Shown here one piece after another: positions 1 to 5,673 of a DNA stretch of 14,284 bases. The notes under the pieces are model-generated. The model was not told the DNA's origin and searched no databases. It worked only from the letters and a program-made list of their open reading frames with translations. The DNA is from an uncultured Bacteroidota bacterium (GTDB taxonomy: Bacteria; Bacteroidota; Bacteroidia; Chitinophagales; Chitinophagaceae), in NCBI GenBank assembly GCA_903929655.1, contig CAIYVS010000749.1, positions 1-14,284 on the forward strand. The letters run 5' to 3'. Numbering within the stretch: the first letter of the stretch is position 1; each line of letters starts with the position of its first letter. Both the position numbers and the translations under genes were made by a program.

Positions 1-127
1 GTACTTGCTGTTCATTATCTACATGGCTCACGATGGATATAAGCTGGTCCACTTTATGCTCAAAATCATCCTTCCAACCCTGCGCCACTTTAGCTGTAAC
101 CAATAGCTCCCTTGTATATTGCTTCAT
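1..127 (-). CDS. Unrecognised protein, N-terminal fragment (gene runs off the window)
   Basis: An open frame reads leftwards from an ATG at 127-125 to the window edge, giving 42 residues that begin MKQYTRELLVTAK and continue with GWKDDFEHKVDQL. An in-frame TAA lies only three codons upstream of the ATG, so the start is well placed and the body of the gene lies outside the window. The fragment is hydrophilic, with no signal peptide or membrane segment in the visible part and a helical, charged character. I do not recognise the family. It is divergent from korB, separated by 295 bp, so the two are unlikely to share a transcript. The coding call rests on one open frame and a sensible start; with only 42 codons it is not certain. 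Confidence 0.5.
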   Translation of the reverse strand, partial: MKQYTRELLVTAKVAQGWKDDFEHKVDQLISIVSHVDNEQQV

Positions 128-422
128 AAGCAGTTTTTAAAGGTGTAATTGAAAAGTAAACATTTTTTTCTGAACTTAAAACTTTGGAAAACAAATGTTA
201 ATAAAATGGTGATAATCAATTGGGTTTTCAATACTGGCATCACAGCCCCTTTCCATTACTTAGTCTCCTAAATCCTCTTTGCAACTGCCAGGTACATATT
301 TAGAAAGCTGTGAATGAATAAGAAAGACATATTTTAAAAATGTGCTGATAATATCTTAAAACATCTTGAAATTTTCCTTAGATTAGCTCATTAATTTTCA
401 AAACACGTAACTTCGTTAGATT
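128..422. other. Divergent intergenic region between the left-edge gene and korB
   Basis: This AT-rich stretch separates two genes read outward. I find no convincing ORF, tRNA, riboswitch or terminator hairpin in it. It must hold both promoters. A weak -7-like box, TACTTTTC, lies on the minus strand at 158-151, about 24 nt before the left gene's ATG, and another, TAATTTTC, on the plus strand at 392-399, before korB. Neither matches the full TAnnTTTG consensus and neither has a clear -33 element at normal spacing. Confidence 0.4.
392..399 (+). promoter_or_regulatory. Possible -7 box for korB (weak)
   Basis: TAATTTTC matches seven of eight positions of the Bacteroidetes -7 consensus TAnnTTTG and ends 23 nt before the korB ATG, leaving a short leader. 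A TTG at 366-368 could serve as a -33 element, but its 23-nt spacing is longer than the usual 19 to 21. The region is AT-rich, so the match may be chance. Confidence 0.2.
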
Positions 423-1472
423 ATGAGTGATGTTGCAACTTTAGAGCCTAACCAGGCTGCACCTGCCCTAACAGCCAAAGATTTTGTTACTGACCAGGAA
501 GTGCGCTGGTGTCCCGGTTGTGGTGACTATTCAATCTTAAAGCAAGTACAAACCATATTGCCGCAAACAGGTATCCCCCGCGAAAATATCGTGATCATTT
601 CGGGTATCGGCTGCAGTTCGCGCTTTCCTTACTATATGAATACTTTCGGTATGCACTCCATTCATGGCCGTGCTACGGCAGTGGCTTCGGGCCTGAAAGC
701 ATCACGTCCTGATCTTTCGGTATGGGTGGTAACAGGTGATGGAGATGGTTTGAGTATAGGAGGTAATCACACGATACATTTGCTGCGACGCAATTTTGAT
801 ATCAACATTTTACTTTTCAATAACCAGATATACGGTCTGACCAAAGGACAATATTCTCCTACATCGGAAGAGCATAAGATCACCAAGTCTACCCCGATGG
901 GCAGCATTGATCATCCGTTCAATCCTATGGCTTTGGCTATGGGTGCAGATGCTACTTTCCTGGCACGCAGTATGGACCGCGACCCCAAACATTTACAGGC
1001 AATGTTGCTGCGTTCCAACGCTCATAAAGGTGCATCCTTCCTGGAAATATACCAGAACTGCAACATCTTTAACGACGGCGCTTTTGAAATATACACCGAG
1101 AAGTCTTCGAAGCCGGAAGAAGTAATATTCCTGGAGCATGGATTGCCGCTTATTTTCGGCACCAATAAAGATAAGGGCATTAAACTGGATGGCTACAAAC
1201 CGGAAATTGTGAACCTGGCCGATGGACACAGTGCAAGCGATTTGTGGATACACGACGAGAAAGATTTCTTTAAAGCCCAGATATTAAGCCGGATGTTTGA
1301 TAATCCTGCTATTGCCGGACATTTTCCCCGTCCTTTTGGTGTGTTTTATGAAACAGAACGCAGCACCTATGAGGACCAGATGAAAATGCAGATAGATGAA
1401 GCCCTGGCAAAAAAAGGCAAAGGCGATCTGAACGCATTGCTGCAAGGAAAAGAAACATGGGTGATCGAGTAA
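423..1472 (+). CDS. korB: 2-oxoacid:ferredoxin oxidoreductase, beta subunit (KorB-like)
   Basis: This 349-residue protein is the thiamine diphosphate-binding beta subunit of a cytoplasmic 2-oxoacid (probably 2-oxoglutarate) ferredoxin oxidoreductase, which decarboxylates the oxoacid to an acyl-CoA and reduces ferredoxin. The [4Fe-4S] ligands are visible: WCPGCG with C30 and C33, GIGCSS with C64, and QNCNIF with C213. The ThDP/Mg motif GDGDG at 105-109, with N133 and N134 in LLFNNQIYGLTKGQ, is intact. Length is normal for the family and the ATG start gives the usual short leader before the CPGC motif. The catalytic partner, alpha (KorA), normally encoded immediately upstream in the same direction, is absent here: upstream is a divergent gene, and downstream is a terminator and a flippase. 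The preferred substrate cannot be read from the sequence. Confidence 0.95.
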   Translation: MSDVATLEPNQAAPALTAKDFVTDQEVRWCPGCGDYSILKQVQTILPQTGIPRENIVIISGIGCSSRFPYYMNTFGMHSIHGRATAVASGLKASRPDLSVWVVTGDGDGLSIGGNHTIHLLRRNFDINILLFNNQIYGLTKGQYSPTSEEHKITKSTPMGSIDHPFNPMALAMGADATFLARSMDRDPKHLQAMLLRSNAHKGASFLEIYQNCNIFNDGAFEIYTEKSSKPEEVIFLEHGLPLIFGTNKDKGIKLDGYKPEIVNLADGHSASDLWIHDEKDFFKAQILSRMFDNPAIAGHFPRPFGVFYETERSTYEDQMKMQIDEALAKKGKGDLNALLQGKETWVIE

Positions 1473-1506
1473 TTACAGAATGCTGCAATTGCTCCATAAT
1501 ATTTTT

Positions 1507-1538
1507 AACAAATGCTGAAAAGCATTTGTTTTCTTTTT
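1507..1538 (+). terminator. Intrinsic terminator after korB
   Basis: A perfect 10-bp stem (arms 1507-1516 and 1521-1530) closes on a GAAA tetraloop and runs into a T-rich tract (TTCTTTTTT). It begins 35 nt after the korB stop codon and therefore makes korB a single-gene unit, separate from the flippase gene that follows. Confidence 0.88.
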
Positions 1539-1568
1539 TATTTAAATGATGTTTTGAATTTTTACTTT

Positions 1569-1577
1569 TACATTTTG
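1569..1577 (+). promoter_or_regulatory. Possible -7 box for the flippase gene
   Basis: TACATTTTG resembles the Bacteroidetes -7 consensus TAnnTTTG with one additional T. It lies between the korB terminator and the TTG start at 1591, so the leader would be very short. A TTTTG at 1552-1556 is too near (12 nt) to be a standard -33 element. Confidence 0.3.
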
Positions 1578-1590
1578 AATTTCATTCTCA

Positions 1591-3096
1591 TTGTCACTTA
1601 AAAAGCTAGCAGGGCAAACTATGTGGTATGGCGTAAGCAATATTGCTGCGCGCTTCCTGTCTTATGTGCTGACACCCCTGGTAACTTATTTGCTTAAAAG
1701 CCCGACCGGGCAGATGGAATATGGGGATTTCAGCGTTTTGTATGCAGCTATTCCTTTTCTGAATGTGATATATACTTATGGGATAGAAACTGCTTATTTC
1801 AGGTTCTCTTCATCGGGCACAGACAGAAAAAAATTATTTCAAACCACTTTTACATCCTTATTGATAAGCACGCTGTTATTCAGCGGCATACTGATTTATT
1901 TTCGCGTGCCTATCAGCAATTTCCTGGGCATCAACAATCATGCTGAATATATAACGTGGTGTGTATGGGTGATAGCCTTAGATACGATATCAGCCGTGCC
2001 TTTTGCACGATTGAGGCAGGAGGAAAGGCCAAGAAAATATGCTTTTACAAAGGTGATCGGCATCCTTGTGAATATTGTGCTGACACTGTTTTTTATTTAT
2101 TACAGCCCAATGTATGTGGCCAATCACCCGGATACGGCTTATGCACAATGGTACCACCAGTATAATAATACAGGTTTCCTGATACTTGCCAATCTTGCGC
2201 AAAACATCTTTACATTTCTATTGCTTTGGAAGGAGTGGGGTTCTTACCGCTTTAAATTTGATATGCTTATCTGGAAGACGGCAATTGCGTACAGTGCGCC
2301 GATGATCATTGTTGGATTAGGGGGTATGGTAAATGAAACCATTGACCGTATCATGCTGCGTAAGCTATTGCCGGTGAGTGCAGATGCAGCAAAAATTGCA
2401 GTAGGGGTTTATTCTGCCAATTACAAATTGGCTATTTTCATTACCCTGTTTATACAGGCTTTCAAGATGTCGGCTGAGCCTTTTTTCTTTAACCAATCTG
2501 TAGATAAGAATGCTCCTAAGACTTATGCAAGGGTGATGAAATGGTTTGTGATTACTTTATGTATTGCCTTTCTTTTTTCAGCGCTCTACCTCGACGTCTG
2601 GAAGTTTTTCGAGCCCAAGACTTACAGGTGGGGCCTGGGAGTGGTGCCGATATTGCTTTGCGCTAATATTTGCCTGGGTATATACTATAATCTTTCGGTA
2701 TGGTATAAGATAAAGGACAAGATGGCGATGGGCATGTATATAACACTGGTTGGCGCCCTGATTACTCTTTTACTGAATTATATTTTTATCCCGGTATATG
2801 GTATGTATGCATGCGCATGGGCTACCCTGGCGGCTTATGGCACGATGATGGTATTGTCTTATTTTATGGGACAAAGCAATTTCCCGGTGCCTTACCCGGT
2901 TAAAAAATTATTGTCTTATATGCTGGTGATGCTGCTGCTGTTTTTTACAGAACGGCTGGTATGGTTTTTTACAGATTTACTGATAATACGAATAGCCGCA
3001 GCAACTGTACTGATGTTTTTATTCCTTAAGCTGGTGTTGGCAATGGAAAAGAGTGAATTGGAGAAGATACCCCTGATTAATAAATTTGTCCGTTAA
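1591..3096 (+). CDS. Polysaccharide flippase, Wzx/RfbX type (MOP superfamily)
   Basis: This 501-residue protein is almost entirely hydrophobic, with about 12 to 14 predicted membrane spans and short polar loops. That is the normal size and layout of the MOP-superfamily exporters that flip undecaprenyl-linked sugars across the inner membrane. The N-terminus, SLKKLAGQTMWYGVSNIAARF, has the appearance of Bacteroidetes polysaccharide biosynthesis proteins. The start is taken as TTG at 1591 because those N-terminal residues are family-like and an in-frame TGA lies at 1576-1578; the first ATG (1621) would remove ten of them. No glycosyltransferase or polymerase gene adjoins it, so it is not in an obvious O-antigen or capsule locus, and its substrate cannot be inferred. 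It could equally serve lipid-linked oligosaccharide for another envelope polymer. Confidence 0.88.
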   Translation: MSLKKLAGQTMWYGVSNIAARFLSYVLTPLVTYLLKSPTGQMEYGDFSVLYAAIPFLNVIYTYGIETAYFRFSSSGTDRKKLFQTTFTSLLISTLLFSGILIYFRVPISNFLGINNHAEYITWCVWVIALDTISAVPFARLRQEERPRKYAFTKVIGILVNIVLTLFFIYYSPMYVANHPDTAYAQWYHQYNNTGFLILANLAQNIFTFLLLWKEWGSYRFKFDMLIWKTAIAYSAPMIIVGLGGMVNETIDRIMLRKLLPVSADAAKIAVGVYSANYKLAIFITLFIQAFKMSAEPFFFNQSVDKNAPKTYARVMKWFVITLCIAFLFSALYLDVWKFFEPKTYRWGLGVVPILLCANICLGIYYNLSVWYKIKDKMAMGMYITLVGALITLLLNYIFIPVYGMYACAWATLAAYGTMMVLSYFMGQSNFPVPYPVKKLLSYMLVMLLLFFTERLVWFFTDLLIIRIAAATVLMFLFLKLVLAMEKSELEKIPLINKFVR

Positions 3097-3151
3097 GTAC
3101 GTTCGCAAGGCTATGTGCCAAACTTTAGCTAGCGGGAAATATCCAGATAGC

Positions 3152-3192
3152 CCAAGTGCTTAACTTTGTCTTATCATTTAGCACTGTCTTGG
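3152..3192. other. Imperfect hairpin in the flippase to toxin gap
   Basis: CCAAGTGCT (3152-3160) can pair with AGCA (3180-3183) and CTTGG (3188-3192), leaving a 4-nt bulge. The loop is about 19 nt and no T tract follows, so it is not a classical terminator. It may be a weak terminator or mRNA 3'-end structure for the flippase, or chance. Confidence 0.2.
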
Positions 3193-3237
3193 TATAAAGG
3201 CCATAGATTGGAGCGTCACATAATTATAAAAAACTAA

Positions 3238-3273
3238 ATAATATTTAGATTTTCTAAAAAAATATTATCTTTA
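3238..3273 (+). promoter_or_regulatory. Promoter with overlapping inverted repeat, likely toxin-antitoxin operator
   Basis: Exact 9-bp arms ATAATATTT (3238-3246) and AAATATTAT (3260-3268) flank a smaller inner AGA/TCT pair. A -7-like box TATCTTTA (3266-3273, seven of eight to TAnnTTTG) overlaps the right arm and lies 20 nt before the toxin ATG. HigA-type antitoxins are known to repress their own operon by binding such palindromes, so autoregulation here is a reasonable inference. The AT richness makes chance matches easier. Confidence 0.4.
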
Positions 3274-3293
3274 CAACCTGACCTAATCAAATA

Positions 3294-3587
3294 ATGGTAG
3301 TTTTCAGTTATCCTGCAATTAGAAATTTCGTAGAAATATATACAGATGCAAGCGATGCCATGAACAACTGGTATAATATAATGGACAGCACAAATTTTAC
3401 CGCTTACCCGGACTTGAAACAAATGTTTAGTACAGTGGAAGGAGTAGGCAATGACCGGTATGTATTTGACATTAAAGGCAACAAGTACCGGATAGTGGCA
3501 ATGATACATTTCAGCATAAGGACTGTGTATATAAGATTTGTCGGAACTCATAAGGAATATGATAAAATAGACGCCAGGAACATTTGA
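3294..3587 (+). CDS. higB: HigB-family toxin (RelE-like mRNA interferase)
   Basis: This 97-residue protein matches the HigB branch of the RelE/ParE superfamily, ribosome-dependent endoribonucleases that cut mRNA during translation. Recognisable segments are AMNNWYNIM near 22-30, VGNDRYVFDIKGNKYRIVAM at 51-70, and the C-terminal block VYIRFVGTHKEYDKID at 78-93, which holds the conserved H86, Y89 and D90. Length is normal and the protein looks intact. It precedes its presumed antitoxin by 19 nt; toxin-first order is the hallmark of HigBA, unlike most type II systems. Upstream is an inverted repeat at the promoter. Base composition is AT-rich like the antitoxin, compatible with horizontal acquisition, although no mobile element is adjacent. 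Whether it is active cannot be judged from sequence alone. Confidence 0.88.
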   Translation: MVVFSYPAIRNFVEIYTDASDAMNNWYNIMDSTNFTAYPDLKQMFSTVEGVGNDRYVFDIKGNKYRIVAMIHFSIRTVYIRFVGTHKEYDKIDARNI

Positions 3588-3606
3588 TTATTCGGACTGA
3601 AAATTC

Positions 3607-4080
3607 ATGCGATTTCAGGTTTTTAAAATGAAAATTATGCCACGGGAAAAGAAAACAATAGCTAAAAAAACTATTAGAAAGCGTGCAAGCCATATTGTAT
3701 CTAAGAGCATTCCGGTCATTCAAAATCAGAAGGATTATGATAAAGTAATAGCACAAATCGAACAACTTGTAAAAGAAGGTAACAGTACTATCAGGGAGCA
3801 AGATATGGCATTATACCAAAAGCTGGCTAAAGCAGCCCAGGCTTATGAAAAAAGCATATACACTATTCCTCCTCCCAGCACATTAGAGGGATTATTAGAA
3901 TGGAAGATGTATGAACTAAAATTAAAACAGAAAGGTTTAGCGAAAAAACTTCATATCAGTGATGCCAAACTTTCTTTAGTAATGAGTGGCAAACAGCGTC
4001 CCGATGCTACCTTGCTTAAATCAATTCATGATAGATTGGGAGTTGACGGCAATTTGTTATTGAGTGTAATAAAAAATTAA
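3607..4080 (+). CDS. higA: HigA-type antitoxin with helix-turn-helix and basic N-terminal extension
   Basis: The 157-residue product follows the HigB toxin and is its presumed neutralising partner and autorepressor. The C-terminal part (about 103-147) is an Xre/Cro-like helix-turn-helix containing KQKGLAKKLHISDAKLSLVM and GKQRPDATLLKSIHDRLGV. The middle (38-95) is helical and ends in IPPPSTLEG, like the linker of HigA proteins from this toxin family. Residues 8-34 are strongly basic (KKTIAKKTIRKR), an extension I would not expect in a typical antitoxin of this family. ATG codons at 3628 and 3637 are alternative starts that would shorten it by 7 or 10 residues without removing the basic tract. 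The stop shares TTAA with the converging AraC gene. Confidence 0.78.
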   Translation: MRFQVFKMKIMPREKKTIAKKTIRKRASHIVSKSIPVIQNQKDYDKVIAQIEQLVKEGNSTIREQDMALYQKLAKAAQAYEKSIYTIPPPSTLEGLLEWKMYELKLKQKGLAKKLHISDAKLSLVMSGKQRPDATLLKSIHDRLGVDGNLLLSVIKN

Positions 4081-4931
4081 GCCAATAGTTCGCAAGGTTT
4101 CATACCTGTTGCTTTTTTAAATGCAGTGCTGAAGTGTGATATGCTGCTATAGCCCAGTGTAGCCGCCACATAAGACACAGACTGGTTATCCTGTTGCAGC
4201 AATTCTTTGGCTTTTGCTATGCGTAATTCCTGTTGGTAGTCATTAATAGTACGGCCAGTAAGAGCTTTAAATCCTTTCTTCAGGTAACATTCATTCATGG
4301 CCACTTTGCGGGAAAGTTCGCGTATGGTAATAGGCCTGTCAAGTTGCAGTTCTATAATATTGCGGGCTTCCATTACTTTATCGCGCTCACTTTCATAAGC
4401 CAGGAAACGGCAGGTGGGCACATGACAGGATAAGGTTTGTTGCTGGGTGGCGCATTGCAATGCCCTGCGTAATAATTGTGCTACAATTTCAGTTTGTTTT
4501 AAAGACCTGATAAGTGCTGGCATGGGCGAAGTGTCCTGCAACTGGTCTAATAAAATGCGGGTTTGGTTGCAGAAGGGAAATTCAAGTTCTGAGCTCTGGT
4601 CGAAGCGGAAAGGCATATTGGCCATCAATACTTCTGCCGGGTACTGATCGAAAAAAGCGGGAGCAAATAGTAATGAATAAACCTTTGCCTTATGAAGTTC
4701 AGTTTCACCCTGCTGCAGGTAAAGAAGCTGTACATAAAACTGCCTGTCATCAACAGGGAAAGTATAAAAGGTAGCTTCTTCCTCGCGTAACTCATTTTCC
4801 GGCAGCATTATATCCAGTATCTCCAGTTGCACATAACGGCTGATGTTTTCCCGGCCCCGGCTCTCTATACGAACTTCATCTCCCAGAAAGCGCTCAATTG
4901 CCCCCGGTTGCTGAATGCTAAGTATGTTCAT
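4077..4931 (-). CDS. AraC-family transcriptional regulator
   Basis: The 284-residue protein has an AraC/XylS DNA-binding domain in its last 98 residues (187-284): a first helix-turn-helix around ITIRELSRKVAMNECYLKKG and a second around VSYVAATLGYSSISHFSTAF, ending in the usual KKATGMKP. The N-terminal 180 residues show no domain I can name and presumably sense a ligand. The frame extends to a GTG at 4946, but a perfect -7 box sits at 4955-4948, which would put the transcript start at or after that GTG; the ATG at 4931 is therefore preferred. Its targets are unknown: the neighbours are a convergent antitoxin gene and an upstream YkgJ-type gene 78 nt away. The VAMNECYLKKGFK segment resembles Bacteroidetes regulators of the PchR-like group, but a siderophore role is not supported by the context. 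Confidence 0.9.
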   Translation of the reverse strand: MNILSIQQPGAIERFLGDEVRIESRGRENISRYVQLEILDIMLPENELREEEATFYTFPVDDRQFYVQLLYLQQGETELHKAKVYSLLFAPAFFDQYPAEVLMANMPFRFDQSSELEFPFCNQTRILLDQLQDTSPMPALIRSLKQTEIVAQLLRRALQCATQQQTLSCHVPTCRFLAYESERDKVMEARNIIELQLDRPITIRELSRKVAMNECYLKKGFKALTGRTINDYQQELRIAKAKELLQQDNQSVSYVAATLGYSSISHFSTAFKKATGMKPCELLA

Positions 4932-4947
4932 TACATTTTCCACCACG

Positions 4948-4955
4948 CAAAGGTA
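4948..4955 (-). promoter_or_regulatory. -7 promoter box for the AraC-family gene
   Basis: Read on the minus strand, TACCTTTG matches the Bacteroidetes consensus TAnnTTTG at every fixed position. It ends 16 nt before the ATG at 4931, giving a short leader, as is common in this phylum. No TTG stands at the standard -33 spacing; a TTTTA at about 4979-4975 is the nearest candidate. This box gives the regulator its own promoter, independent of the YkgJ-type gene upstream. Confidence 0.55.
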
Positions 4956-5009
4956 GGGAGATTAGACTAATAAATAAAACTGACGATAATATGACAATTG
5001 CCGGATTTA

Positions 5010-5510
5010 TTACCACTCATATTCTTTCTCAACTCTTTGTTTCAGGCGGTCTACCAGTTGTAAAGTGGCCGGGCAATACACCAGGTTGTCGATGAAAGTT
5101 TGATTATAAGCGTCAAATGGTTTTTTGTTGTGGTGAGGAAACTCTGCGCAATCAGCCGGACGCACTTCGTAGATAGAACATTTGTTGTCCTTCAGAAACT
5201 GGCAGGGCTGTGTATTGTTCACCCAATCGCCGGTATCTTCTTCTTTATGCAGCCATTTATCTATAAACTCTTTAGGCTTCATGCCAAGATGTTTGGATAT
5301 GCGGCTGACGTCGGCCTTCCTGAAAGTAGGTGTCATTGTTTTGCAACAGTTGGCGCATTGCATACAGTCTACTTCCTTCCATGTTTTTGCATCTGCATCG
5401 GCCACCAATTTCGGCATGTCTACCGGAACAATTTTGTCCAGTTTAACGAGGAACTCAGTCAGCTTTTTTTTCTTGCGGGATGCCGTGATCCTGAATTTTT
5501 TTAAGTCCAT
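5010..5510 (-). CDS. YkgJ-type cysteine-cluster protein (putative metal-binding)
   Basis: This 166-residue protein belongs to the YkgJ/UPF0153 cysteine-cluster family, small cytoplasmic proteins predicted to bind zinc or an iron-sulfur cluster, with no established reaction. The diagnostic CxxCxxCC is CMQCANCC (C49, C52, C55, C56), followed by C103, C111, the conserved RPADC with C121, and C146, so all eight expected cysteines are present. The N-terminus is basic (SRKKKK, 11-16). The ATG at 5510 is taken as the start. It is divergent from the DUF5686 gene, with 163 bp between them, and lies upstream of the AraC-family gene in the same direction but with a 78-nt gap containing a separate promoter. 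No partner enzyme is evident nearby. Confidence 0.87.
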   Translation of the reverse strand: MDLKKFRITASRKKKKLTEFLVKLDKIVPVDMPKLVADADAKTWKEVDCMQCANCCKTMTPTFRKADVSRISKHLGMKPKEFIDKWLHKEEDTGDWVNNTQPCQFLKDNKCSIYEVRPADCAEFPHHNKKPFDAYNQTFIDNLVYCPATLQLVDRLKQRVEKEYEW

Positions 5511-5673
5511 ATATGTTTGTAAATATAGGGGATTTGAACAAGATGAATAATATTTTGTAAGGGAATTACGTTACATATGAAACACAAAGCCATTTACATA
5601 CATATAAGCAGCTTGAATGTCTTTTCAAGTGTATAAATGCTTAATTTGCTGATTATTGAAGCTTGAATATTAT

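Noticed and set aside
3234..3551. 105-residue minus-strand open frame opposite higB
   Set aside because: It is antisense to a clear HigB toxin and covers its promoter; no family features are seen.
5100..5504. 134-residue plus-strand open frame opposite the YkgJ-type gene
   Set aside because: Its phenylalanine- and cysteine-rich translation is the mirror of the cysteine-cluster gene, which has a complete conserved motif set on the minus strand.
5656..5673. TTG start for the DUF5686 protein
   Set aside because: The ATG at 5674 gives a clean signal peptide directly, while the TTG would add KLEYY-type residues before it.
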